Source of the DNA: Oceanospirillaceae bacterium
GTDB lineage: Bacteria; Pseudomonadota; Gammaproteobacteria; Pseudomonadales; Balneatricaceae
Direction of reading: 5' to 3'
Length of the DNA stretch: 64,000 nt
Assembly: GCA_013215505.1 (NCBI GenBank)
Contig: JABSQZ010000001.1
Span: 800,881-864,880, forward strand
The notes below the pieces were generated by a model. That model had not been told where the DNA came from. It was given only the letters and a program-made list of their open reading frames with translations, and did not search any database. The position numbers and the translations under genes were made by a program. Shown here piece after piece: positions 55,848 to 64,000 of this stretch (position 1 is the first letter of the stretch; every line of letters begins with the position of its first letter).

Positions 55848-55883
55848 CTGAAGCTAAATCCGTTTATCACTATATAGTTAATA

Positions 55884-56600
55884 TTAGAGTATTTTTTCTA
55901 ATCGACACTGATATGACAATACATTAATACTACTGACGCTCTGCTCAAGCATTGGCAGCACTGCCAGCTGTAGACGCGCAGCCCCCTTTCCCTGTTTTAA
56001 CGGAGTGCGGATATTTTTTTGCTCCCATAGCTGCCTGCTCAAACTATCACTAAAGTTTAGCTCAAACTCGGCTTTACAAGACACTTCCACTAAAGCGGAA
56101 CTGCTGGGCCCTTTTACTTCCAAGTCAATATCGAGTACACATCCCTTGATACTTTTCTTATCTGTTGATTTTACACAGTGTAAATCGCTGTTAACCGATT
56201 TTGCAAAAAATTGATTTTCAACGAAAAAATCAACTTTTTGAGGGTTTTCTTCAACTGCAGATGCAACTGCAGTGCTGGGCTCTGCCAGCTCCAAAGCTAA
56301 CTTGGTTTTTTCAACCCAGCCGACAATATCTTGGTCGGTATCGCGAAATTTAACTTCTGCCCATTTGCCTTGCAGCTGTAGTACTTGGATATGATCGGCC
56401 TTATACAGCGAGTGCAGAACTTTTGCATCGACACTGGGCTCCTGATAAATATTCACTGGCTGCACTTCGATTGCATAGAGTTGTGAAGCGGTGGCTATAT
56501 TGTTCAACAACAAGCCATGAAATAGCCACAGATAGAGTATTTTTCTAAGGGGCAACAGAGCGCTGCGCATATTACATTTTATCTTAATAAACTGAACCAT
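55884..56600 (-). CDS. Exported bacterial SH3-domain protein
   Basis: 238 residues. Residues 1-40 are a signal peptide (hydrophobic RKILYLWLFHGLLL then TASQ). The mature N-terminus is a bacterial SH3 domain: YQEPSVDAKVLHSLYKADHI, then KWAEVKFR and GWVEKTKL. Such domains often bind peptidoglycan. The C-terminal half (about 120-238) has one cysteine-rich patch and no family I recognise. Not in an operon with the GGDEF-EAL gene by strand and gap (36 bases apart, same strand, so co-transcription is possible). Confidence 0.8.
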   Translation of the reverse strand: MVQFIKIKCNMRSALLPLRKILYLWLFHGLLLNNIATASQLYAIEVQPVNIYQEPSVDAKVLHSLYKADHIQVLQLQGKWAEVKFRDTDQDIVGWVEKTKLALELAEPSTAVASAVEENPQKVDFFVENQFFAKSVNSDLHCVKSTDKKSIKGCVLDIDLEVKGPSSSALVEVSCKAEFELNFSDSLSRQLWEQKNIRTPLKQGKGAARLQLAVLPMLEQSVSSINVLSYQCRLEKIL

Positions 56601-57046
56601 AACACCATTAAATCTTTAAAAGCATAGAGTTATAAAATAGAAACGCAGTCCTTTGGCTATTTCAAACCCGTTGCGTATTTGCGCCAGCTACTCCAGGATT
56701 ATTCCCGGCCAAAAGCACTAATGCAGCTATTGATACTTAGCAGCATGCGATGAAGTCCAATTCGCCCTGAAGGAAGGACTTAAAAACGGCTAACTACTTT
56801 GCCTATACGGATATAGGTATTGGGGAATAACAGGACGCGATAGACTTGTCATTGCGCTGCCCTGGCTCACCTGTCAACATGCCCCCGTTTATGGGCATTA
56901 ATCGCTCCCAGGTCAGCAGAGAAAAGTTTGGACTTAATCGCATGCTCCCCCACCTATATTAACTGCAACAAAAATAGCTAGATTGCATTTCTCAATTAAT
57001 AATACTGCTCCCTTTCATCGCTTTCCTGCAATAGAAAAATTCTTTT
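56601..57046. other. Intergenic region
   Basis: 446 bases. A small hairpin, TGCCC with GGGCA, lies near 56880-56896. No gene or RNA is supported. Confidence 0.4.
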
Positions 57047-57643
57047 TTAAACAGTAAAATCCTCACCCCTAGGTGCCTTTTGCCCAAAACAATGGCACAG
57101 TGCTGTCACTAACAACTGAGTACGCAGCCCCAACCCTTGCACAATTAACAGTTTTGCCTGAGCACAAACCCTTGTTTTGAAACGGCAACTGATGACAGCC
57201 CCACCTTCTAGATTATCTGCACTAAAGTGAAACTGATGACCGCAAGCTCTGGATAAGATCCACTCCAGGGCTTGAGGCTTAATTTCTACTTTTTCAAACT
57301 CAGCTTGCTGCTGCGCAGTGCGTCCATCCGGCTCATACCAATAGCCGTAGTCTTCCAAGTGACGCCTTTGCGCGCCAGCTACTAACCAATGGCTTATTTC
57401 ATGTAAGGCACTGGCAAAAAAACCATGCGCAAAAATAATTCGGTTGTAACTGACATCCACATCAGCGGGTAGATACATTGGCTCATCTACACCCAACAGC
57501 AACTGGGTGTTTTCTGCCTCTGAGTATAGCCGATTAAAGACAGCTAATAGTTTCGTCAGTTTCTGCTGCTCCAGCTCTACTTCAGTAGCCCCTTCTCGCA
57601 GGCGCTCAACATTGGTAAATTCCACTACTGATAGACTACCCAC
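57047..57643 (-). CDS. epmC: Elongation factor P hydroxylase
   Basis: 198 residues. IIFAHGFFASALHEISHWLV is the family signature; HEISH supplies metal ligands, and YGYWYEPDGR follows. EpmC adds a hydroxyl to the beta-lysylated lysine of EF-P, the last step of EF-P maturation. epmA/epmB and efp are not in this window, which is normal. It overlaps the upstream lipoprotein gene by 19 bases, so its ribosome-binding site lies inside that gene. Confidence 0.93.
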   Translation of the reverse strand: MGSLSVVEFTNVERLREGATEVELEQQKLTKLLAVFNRLYSEAENTQLLLGVDEPMYLPADVDVSYNRIIFAHGFFASALHEISHWLVAGAQRRHLEDYGYWYEPDGRTAQQQAEFEKVEIKPQALEWILSRACGHQFHFSADNLEGGAVISCRFKTRVCAQAKLLIVQGLGLRTQLLVTALCHCFGQKAPRGEDFTV

Positions 57644-58317
57644 TGTTTTTTATTCAACCACCAAGTTTCACCGCTGCGCTGGTCAATTCTGGAGGCAACA
57701 TAGCCTTTTTTATCTTGATCGGCACGAATTAAATGTACATCGTACTGGGATATCGGTAATTCCGCAGCTTCTGACAGGGAATTCCAACCACTGTTGTCAG
57801 CCAACCAAGTTTCACCGGTTTGACGATCAAAACGTATTAACACCCACTGTTTGCTGGCGGTATAACTTGAAACTATGCCAAAAGCACCGTTTGGCGATGG
57901 TGAATATTCTTCCAATCTTTGCAGTATAGTCTTTAGCGATTGATCTGCTGGGGGCTTTTTCCCTACTGGCTTTTGCTCAGTCCCAGTTTGTAGATCGCTC
58001 TGAGATGCTGCATTTTGCATTTGTGTATTAGCCACTAACAGCTGAGAATTTTTTAAAATGGCATTGGTATCGCTACTTAGCTTAATGACTTGTTCTTGCA
58101 GTGCGGTAATTTGTGCCTGTAAACGAGACAGGCTATCCGGGGACGCTATTTGATTACTACCATGATGAGCAACTGGGGGAGCGGCAGGCGCTTGGGCAGT
58201 GATTTGATCAGGAGTGCTCTGTTGCCCTGTATTCGCTGTGCTATTGGCTTTGTTAGCTGTTGCCGTACACGCCAGCAAAGTAACAGACACTGTACTAACC
58301 ATTAGTAACTTAATCAT
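57625..58317 (-). CDS. Lipoprotein with coiled coil and two repeated motifs
   Basis: 230 residues from ATG 58317, where a lipoprotein signal peptide begins (MIKLLMVSTVSVTLLAC, lipobox LLAC, Cys17); the frame open to 58374 adds 19 residues without a good start. After the cysteine come a Thr/Ala/Gln-rich linker, a coiled coil (LSRLQAQITALQEQVIKLSS) and, at the end, two repeats RFDRQTGETWLADNSGW and RIDQRSGETWWLNKKQW. The family is unknown to me. It overlaps epmC. Confidence 0.72.
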   Translation of the reverse strand: MIKLLMVSTVSVTLLACTATANKANSTANTGQQSTPDQITAQAPAAPPVAHHGSNQIASPDSLSRLQAQITALQEQVIKLSSDTNAILKNSQLLVANTQMQNAASQSDLQTGTEQKPVGKKPPADQSLKTILQRLEEYSPSPNGAFGIVSSYTASKQWVLIRFDRQTGETWLADNSGWNSLSEAAELPISQYDVHLIRADQDKKGYVASRIDQRSGETWWLNKKQWVVYQ

Positions 58318-58492
58318 TTTCACGCAAACCTCTCCCTCTCTATAAAATAATATTCTGTTGCGATTGTACAGCAAGCTAACGGCTAAGTAACAGCCGGATT
58401 TGCTTAAAATTAAGGAGTTAATTCACAGTTTGGCAGTCAGTTTATGTTAAAATCCGCTGCCTTTTTGATCTTTCAGGATTAACCAATATTTT

Positions 58493-59620
58493 ATGCAGAC
58501 AACTTTGACCTTAGAGCGTGCCAGTTTTACATTAAAACGTTTTCCGATCAGAAGAAATGAGCCGCTGCAAGCCTGGGATGCCGCGGATCAGCTAGTACTG
58601 AACCACCTGGCTGATCAAATCGACTGCAGTGAACTTAGAGTGTTGATTATTAACGATCAATTTGGCGCTCTTAGCGTTTGCCTGAGCAAGACGCAAGTGA
58701 GTATGCTAAGCGATTCCTATATTGCCCAACAAGCGACACTCGCTAATCTGGCACTGAATAATTTAACGCCCGTGAAGATGATCAATTCCACCGAGCAGCT
58801 CAGCGGTCAATATGACTTAGTCATTATTAAAGTGCAAAAAAGTTTGGCACAGCTGGAAGATCAACTGCATAAATTACGTCAGCATCTGCACAGTGACAGC
58901 CAAATCATCGGTTGCGCTATGGTAAAGATGATCCACACATCGACCTTGAGTTTGTTTGAAAAGATCATAGGTCCGACTAAGACATCGCTGGCAAAAAAGA
59001 AAGCGCGACTCATTTTTAGTCGATACGACAGCGAATTATCTGTGGTCGCTAACCCCTACCCACAGAGCTACCTTTTAGAGCAGAGCGGATTACAAATACT
59101 CAATCATGCCAATGTTTTTTCCCGGGCAAAGCTAGACATTGGCTGTCGCTATTTCATTGAGCACCTTCCCTCCAGTAAGGAGGCCATAGACATTATAGAC
59201 TTGGGCTGCGGCAACGGCATTGTCGGTATTATCGCAGCACAGCGAAACCCGCAGGCACAAATTCATTTTTATGATGAATCTCATATGGCGGTCGCCAGCG
59301 CCAAGTTTAATTACCAACAGGCATTTACCAATAAGTGCCAGGCAACTTTTCAAGTAACTGACTGTCTAGGGGATAGAGAAAAAGCCAGTGCCGACTTAAT
59401 TCTTAATAATCCGCCCTTTCACCAGCAAAATGCCATCGGTGATTTTATCGCCTGGCAGATGTTTAGCCAATCCTTTCAGGTATTGAAAACGCAAGGTGAG
59501 TTGTGGGTCATAGGTAACCGACATTTAGATTATCAAAATAAACTCAAGAAGATTTTTGGCAACGTTCAGCAAGTCGTCAGTAATAAAAAATTTGTCATTC
59601 TAAAATCAATTAAAGAATAA
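58493..59620 (+). CDS. rlmG: 23S rRNA G1835 N2-methyltransferase
   Basis: 375 residues. The N-terminal RlmG half, then the SAM-binding DLGCGNGIVGI at about 230 and the catalytic NPPFHQQ of N2-guanine methyltransferases. The end GNRHLDYQNKLKKIFGNVQQ is typical of RlmG. Methylates G1835 of 23S rRNA. Divergent from the lipoprotein gene. Confidence 0.93.
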   Translation: MQTTLTLERASFTLKRFPIRRNEPLQAWDAADQLVLNHLADQIDCSELRVLIINDQFGALSVCLSKTQVSMLSDSYIAQQATLANLALNNLTPVKMINSTEQLSGQYDLVIIKVQKSLAQLEDQLHKLRQHLHSDSQIIGCAMVKMIHTSTLSLFEKIIGPTKTSLAKKKARLIFSRYDSELSVVANPYPQSYLLEQSGLQILNHANVFSRAKLDIGCRYFIEHLPSSKEAIDIIDLGCGNGIVGIIAAQRNPQAQIHFYDESHMAVASAKFNYQQAFTNKCQATFQVTDCLGDREKASADLILNNPPFHQQNAIGDFIAWQMFSQSFQVLKTQGELWVIGNRHLDYQNKLKKIFGNVQQVVSNKKFVILKSIKE

Positions 59621-59730
59621 ATGGATGAATTAGCACTATCGGCCTCAGCTTGTAAAACTGGCAGTGTTATTTATCATCCCTCAACGATAACTCTCTTTAT
59701 ATCAACAGCAATAATTGCAAAGGGCAGCAA

Positions 59731-60114
59731 ATGAACAACCAAATACCAGCAGCAGAAACCGGTATCAAACGCGTATTAAAAGCCACTGTATACTCCTGGC
59801 AAGGTATCCAATATGCCTGGCAAAATGAAGCCGCCTTTAGACAGGAGACGGTGCTTTTTATCATCGCCACTGTTATCGCCATTTTCAGCCCTGTGACAGC
59901 CGTTGAAAAAGTATTATTGATCGGCAGTGTCGGTATAGTTATTGTAGTGGAAATTTTAAACTCGGCGATTGAAGCTGTTGTCGACAGGTTCGGCGGAGAG
60001 TTTCACCCTCTCAGTAAAGCCGCCAAAGATATGGGCTCAGCCGCTGTATTTATCAGCTTGTGCCTGGCGGGTATCACATGGCTGTTAATTTTTGTACCGG
60101 TCATTACTCAGTGA
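59731..60114 (+). CDS. dgkA: Diacylglycerol kinase
   Basis: 127 residues with three membrane helices. EAAFRQE and ILNSAIEAVVDRFGGEFHPL are the DgkA signatures (catalytic Glu and ATP-binding residues). It phosphorylates diacylglycerol, recycling lipid released by phosphoethanolamine transfer. The next gene is eptA, which produces that diacylglycerol, so the pair forms a cycle. Confidence 0.94.
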   Translation: MNNQIPAAETGIKRVLKATVYSWQGIQYAWQNEAAFRQETVLFIIATVIAIFSPVTAVEKVLLIGSVGIVIVVEILNSAIEAVVDRFGGEFHPLSKAAKDMGSAAVFISLCLAGITWLLIFVPVITQ

Positions 60115-60206
60115 GACATTTGCGCTTTGAGCGGCTTTAAAACCTCAGTTTTAAACGCTACTAATTCAATTTAAGATCAACCGATAGAAACAACACAGAC
60201 AAAATT

Positions 60207-61853
60207 ATGCCTATTACTCCAGAGCCATCAAGCTCTCGCAAGAAACCTTTCAGCCTAAACTTAGTACAATTTTGCCTGGGTTTCTCAATACTGTTAGCTG
60301 CGTTATACAACCGGCCACTGTGGAGGATTGTCAGTGCCGAATTTTCTACCGACAATTTTGCCGGTCTGTTAAGTTTCAGCGCTTTCTGCGTCTTCCTGGT
60401 ACTGATCTTTAGCTTGTGTTTAACCTTGGTTTTCTTCCGTTACACTGCCAAGCCTCTGGCACTACTGCTCATTATCAGCAGCGCCAGCGCCAGCTACTTC
60501 ATGTCAAATTACGGCATAGTCTTTGACAAATCGATGATTCAAAACCTGCTGGAAACCGATCTCGCTGAAGCACAAGAACTACTAAATATCAGCATGCTGG
60601 GTTATTTTTCCTATTACGCTGTAGTGCCTAGCTTAGTGATTTTGTGGCTGCCGCTTAACTATCATCCGCCACTGAAAGAGCTGAAATTTAAATGTATTTC
60701 TGCACTGGCATTTATTAGCTTAGCAGTACTGATTACCGCCGCTTTCTATCAAGATTTCTCTTCACTGTTTCGCAATAACCGGGAGATGCGTAATACTGTC
60801 GTTCCCTCCAGCTTTATCTACTACACCAGTCGCTATTTAAGCGGCGCTTATGCGGTGATGAATATAGTCGCTCAACCTATTGGCGAGGATGCTGTACAAA
60901 CAACGACTAACTCCTCTAAACCTAAACTGACTATTTTAATTATTGGAGAAACTGCCAGAGCGCAAAATTTCTCCCTTAATGGCTATGCGCGAGAAACAAA
61001 CCCTAAACTAAAACAGCAGCAGATATTTAATTTCAGTAATACTTTTGCCTGCGGCACCACCACGGCACTTTCATTACCCTGCATGTTTTCGCTGTATAAC
61101 AAAAGCAACTTTAGTACCGAAAAGGCTGAGGCTCAGCAAAACCTATTAGACGTATTGAGCAAAGCGGGGGTTAACGTGCTCTGGCGCGATAATAATTCAG
61201 GCTGCAAAGGGGTGTGTGAAAGGATAGAAACACAGCCGGCTCAGACGTACCGAAATGAGCAGTACTGTAATCAGCGCGAATGCTTTGATCAGGTCATGCT
61301 CAATGATCTGGATAGTTACTTAAGTGAGAAACAGGGTGATGTTACTGTGGTATTGCACCAAAAAGGCAATCACGGACCCGCCTATTACCTTAGATACCCT
61401 GACAGTTTCAAACAATTCACTCCAGTCTGTACCACCAATCAATTGCAACAATGTCAGCAGCAGAGCATCGTTAACGCATACGACAATGCGATTCTCTATA
61501 CCGATCACTTTTTATCGACAGTGATAGACTATTTAAAGGATCGCCAAGACCAGTATCGCGGTGCCATGTTGTACATGTCTGACCACGGCGAATCACTGGG
61601 AGAAAACAATCTCTACCTGCATGGTCTGCCCTACTTCATCGCGCCGGAAACCCAGACCAAAGTCCCGTTTATTCTCTGGCTTTCCCAGAGCTTCAGCGAC
61701 AGCGACAAACTGGACCGCCAGTGCATTAGCGCTAAGCAACAGCAGCGGATGTCCCATGATAACTTGTTCCACTCTATGCTGGGTCTATTGTCTGTGCAAA
61801 GCAGTGTCTACGATCAGAAGTTAGATATGTTAGCCAGTTGCAGAGACTTGTAA
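60207..61853 (+). CDS. eptA: Phosphoethanolamine-lipid A transferase
   Basis: 548 residues. Five membrane helices to about residue 180, then a periplasmic sulfatase-like domain: IIGETARAQNFS (Glu248), FACGTTTALSLPCMFS with nucleophile Thr286, SDHGESLGE with Asp and His. EptA/MCR-type enzymes add phosphoethanolamine to lipid A, releasing diacylglycerol, and can lower polymyxin binding. No two-component regulator is near; it is downstream of dgkA. Confidence 0.93.
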   Translation: MPITPEPSSSRKKPFSLNLVQFCLGFSILLAALYNRPLWRIVSAEFSTDNFAGLLSFSAFCVFLVLIFSLCLTLVFFRYTAKPLALLLIISSASASYFMSNYGIVFDKSMIQNLLETDLAEAQELLNISMLGYFSYYAVVPSLVILWLPLNYHPPLKELKFKCISALAFISLAVLITAAFYQDFSSLFRNNREMRNTVVPSSFIYYTSRYLSGAYAVMNIVAQPIGEDAVQTTTNSSKPKLTILIIGETARAQNFSLNGYARETNPKLKQQQIFNFSNTFACGTTTALSLPCMFSLYNKSNFSTEKAEAQQNLLDVLSKAGVNVLWRDNNSGCKGVCERIETQPAQTYRNEQYCNQRECFDQVMLNDLDSYLSEKQGDVTVVLHQKGNHGPAYYLRYPDSFKQFTPVCTTNQLQQCQQQSIVNAYDNAILYTDHFLSTVIDYLKDRQDQYRGAMLYMSDHGESLGENNLYLHGLPYFIAPETQTKVPFILWLSQSFSDSDKLDRQCISAKQQQRMSHDNLFHSMLGLLSVQSSVYDQKLDMLASCRDL

Positions 61854-61914
61854 AAACCTGATCGATTGTCCACTATGGCGCAGATGCACACCCTATCTTT
61901 TGCACTGCGCCGCT

Positions 61915-62199
61915 TTACTGCTTTAATTCTATTTCAACAAAGACAAATGGGTAATCGTTGGCATTGACGACATTGTGCTCTACTCCAGCCGAGCGATAAT
62001 ATGAAACGCCCTGGTTTAGATCCACTATTTTTTCACCTTCACTGCTTTCCAATAAGAGCTGACCATCCGTTTGCGGAACCACCACATAGTCTAAACCGTG
62101 CTTGTGCCAGCCGGTCTCTGCATTGGCTGCAAAAGTCCACTGGGTCACAATCACACGTTCATTCTCCAACTGCACAAGGGCTTTTGCTCTGTCTCTCAT
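61915..62199 (-). CDS. Small cupin-domain protein
   Basis: 94 residues, one cupin barrel: TGWHKHGLDYVVVPQTDGQL holds the first metal-binding motif (HxH), and GVSYYRSAGVEHNVVNAND is the second motif. Metal-binding cupin of unknown substrate. ATG 62199. Convergent with eptA. Confidence 0.8.
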   Translation of the reverse strand: MRDRAKALVQLENERVIVTQWTFAANAETGWHKHGLDYVVVPQTDGQLLLESSEGEKIVDLNQGVSYYRSAGVEHNVVNANDYPFVFVEIELKQ

Positions 62200-62778
62200 T
62201 TCAACTCCATTGGTTTAGGGCAGATACGCATCTTCACAGTGAGTGAAAAAGCGCTGTAATGTACGCCAGGCTGTACAGGACCGGCCCTTTGCAGATTTGC
62301 TTACATGTCGCAATGCCGACCGCCATCGCACTGTTGTGACTAAGACACTTAAGCTAGCGACATTCTATGGTTTTGTATAGAGCCAGATTGTTGATCTGCA
62401 AACACTAAACTGGCCTTAAAAAGAATCTTCCAAATTGATTACGCCGCCCAAACACCTGCTGTAACTCTCTAGGCTTTCCCGGATACTGCGCTGCCATTTG
62501 CATCGCTCTAACTAGTTACAATAGATAACTTTTTTAGTCGCAACCCAGATCATCGAAAAACTGCTTAACTCAAAATAAATCATTGCTATATAGTGCGTTA
62601 ATTAGAATATTTGTTAAGCAACTGTTTAATATATCGGCAGATAGCTTACAATATGAACAGTTTTAAGTGCGCAGCATTTAGCTTTTATAAACGTCTGTTT
62701 TAAAACTAATTTGTTTTTCCAGAGTTAATAACAGAAAATCAAACTTGGATGAATCAGCTACATTCCATTGAGGTTATA
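62200..62778. other. Intergenic region
   Basis: 579 bases without a supported gene. It should hold the promoter of the downstream lipoprotein gene; no strong box or repeat is visible. Confidence 0.4.
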
Positions 62779-63333
62779 ATGATCAAAAAAATACTTATAG
62801 CACTGGTTGCCTTTACCCTGATCGGCTGTTCCGACGAACAAAATAAGCAAACCACTGCCTCAGCAGAAAAATCTGAAAATGTATCGGCTATCACTTTTGC
62901 CGCCCCTGGCGATACGACCTTACTGACGATCACCGGTGCTATCACACAATTCAACAGTGAAAATGAACTGCAACTGGATCGCAGTGCACTGCTTAAGTTG
63001 CCGCAAGTGACTATCAGCACCACCACTCTCTGGACAGATGGAAAAAGTGAGTTCAGCGGCCCCCTTCTCAGAGATATTCTCGCCGCTGCAGGTAATTCTG
63101 CCAAACTGATCAGCGCCATTGCAGCAAACGAGTACGCTGTGGAAATTCCGCTCAGTGATACTCAGCAATATCAGGTAATCCTGGCTCTGGAAAAAGACGG
63201 TAAAAAATTATCGATCAGAGAAAAAGGTCCTCTATGGGTCATCTACCCCTGGTCAGATCATGAGGAATTAAGGCAAGACAAGTACTACTCCAGGTCAATT
63301 TGGCAGCTAAAAAGAATCAATCTACATGATTAA
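62779..63333 (+). CDS. Lipoprotein with SUOX/molybdopterin-oxidoreductase-like fold, no molybdenum-binding cysteine
   Basis: 184 residues from ATG 62779 (GAGG before it; a start 10 codons earlier is less likely). MIKKILIALVAFTLIGC is a lipoprotein signal, lipid-bearing Cys17. The rest resembles the molybdopterin-binding fold of sulfite oxidase-like proteins: LLTITGAITQFNS, LKLPQVTIST, FSGPLLRDILAAAG and GPLWVIYPWSD. It has no cysteine besides Cys17, so it cannot coordinate molybdenum the usual way, and may be a ligand-sensing relative. It overlaps the sensor gene that follows by 8 bases, implying they work together. Confidence 0.72.
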   Translation: MIKKILIALVAFTLIGCSDEQNKQTTASAEKSENVSAITFAAPGDTTLLTITGAITQFNSENELQLDRSALLKLPQVTISTTTLWTDGKSEFSGPLLRDILAAAGNSAKLISAIAANEYAVEIPLSDTQQYQVILALEKDGKKLSIREKGPLWVIYPWSDHEELRQDKYYSRSIWQLKRINLHD

Positions 63334-64000
63334 AACTGGCTCCAAAGTACTGTTATTGTTAACTTCCATACTGCTGGGAGTTATTGTAATCAGTATGCTC
63401 AGCTCGTATTTCTTGTTCAGAGAAGTAAAAAGTCTGCAGATCAGTCACGATCAAGTAGAAAAAATTCTGTTTCTGCGCCAGTACGAATATGAGCTCATGC
63501 GTGCCTCCAAGGCTTTCAGTGAAGCTTACCCACAACCGCTAGGGGATCAGAGCCAAAAGGCTTTCGACAACTGGTTTAACGTGCTCTGGAGCAGAGCACA
63601 AAGTCTCAATACCGGCATAGTGGGTAAAGCCGTCGGCATAGGGGGGTTTGACTATAAACAAGCGCAAAACGCCTTGTCGGAGATTGATAACATTCTCTAT
63701 TCAGCTACAGAGCTGAATACAGAGCGGATATTGCAAATAAGAGAACTGTTTGCCTTACTAACCCGTACTTCACACCACTACCAGCAGAACCGCGACTCCC
63801 TGTACCGGGAGGTAGAACTAAAAAAACAACAAACCATTTTTAGCTACTATCGCAACTCATTTTTTCTCAGTTCAATCACTCTACTGTTTGGCTTTATCGT
63901 CTCGGTGTTTTTATACCGCAGTAATAAAAGCTTGTTGGATATGCGCTCTATGCTTGAGCATAGGGTAGCAATGCGTACCCTGGCTCTGCAGGAAAAAAAC
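63326..64000 (+). CDS. Membrane sensor protein, N-terminal part, cut by the window edge
   Basis: From ATG 63326 the frame is open for 225 codons to base 64000. Residues about 8-32 and 180-198 are membrane segments; between them is a helical periplasmic domain of about 145 residues. After the second segment starts a signalling helix (LLDMRSMLEHRVAMRTLALQ), as seen before a histidine kinase or GGDEF output; the output is beyond the edge. The ATG overlaps the stop of the upstream lipoprotein by 8 bases, so co-translation is expected. Confidence 0.8.
   Translation, partial: MIKTGSKVLLLLTSILLGVIVISMLSSYFLFREVKSLQISHDQVEKILFLRQYEYELMRASKAFSEAYPQPLGDQSQKAFDNWFNVLWSRAQSLNTGIVGKAVGIGGFDYKQAQNALSEIDNILYSATELNTERILQIRELFALLTRTSHHYQQNRDSLYREVELKKQQTIFSYYRNSFFLSSITLLFGFIVSVFLYRSNKSLLDMRSMLEHRVAMRTLALQEKN

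Overview
The window looks like chromosomal DNA of a free-living Gammaproteobacterium, probably marine. It carries epmC (EF-P hydroxylase), rlmG, pdxB, a dgkA-eptA pair, cspA and several c-di-GMP enzymes, a mix typical of that class. Genus cannot be read from the sequence alone. No rRNA, tRNA, CRISPR array, insertion sequence or prophage was seen.

Layout. 1-5.7 kb: the end of a TRAP transporter large subunit, an EamA transporter, and a LysR regulator divergent from a small redox/detoxification run (AhpD-like, peroxiredoxin-like, SDR remnant, metallo-beta-lactamase-fold). 6.2-15.7 kb: a minus-strand signalling block. It has a 1529-residue hybrid kinase with three tandem FixL-type PAS repeats, HAMP-like repeats, GAF, kinase core and three receivers, then cheR and cheB (both broken), then a REC-PAS-GGDEF-EAL protein whose coding sequence holds a run of ten G. 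The block lies between an intact DUF1232 gene and a decayed copy of the same gene. 16-38 kb: an accessory-like stretch of small enzyme or transporter genes, five of them divergent from a LysR regulator, plus a TetR-oxidoreductase operon with a doubled operator, azlCD, a TIKI/ChaN-like membrane protein, a Crp-like regulator, an AllA-like protein, cspA, and several pseudogenes (glyoxalase I, SDR, AraC). 38-64 kb: better preserved. A membrane diguanylate cyclase, an EamA transporter, the operon xdhA-xdhB-xdhC-guaD-tetR for purine (guanine to xanthine to urate) catabolism, an AcoX-type kinase, PilZ protein, pdxB, thioesterase, asparaginase, a Cache-PAS-GGDEF-EAL protein, epmC with an overlapping lipoprotein, rlmG, dgkA-eptA, a cupin, and at the right edge a lipoprotein overlapping a membrane sensor that runs out of the window.

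How it works together. Three themes recur: cyclic-di-GMP signalling (three GGDEF proteins, a PilZ receptor, and a possible further sensor at the edge); purine catabolism (the xdh-guaD operon, with an AllA-like ureidoglycolate lyase 8 kb away); and many one-regulator/one-target divergent cassettes. All seven clearly decayed genes lie left of 38 kb and none were seen to the right, which suggests an accessory segment joined to a more stable backbone.

Most notable are the signalling block (possible triple haem PAS, a poly-G tract able to switch the c-di-GMP enzyme, dead methylation genes, flanking direct repeats) and the right-edge lipoprotein/sensor pair.
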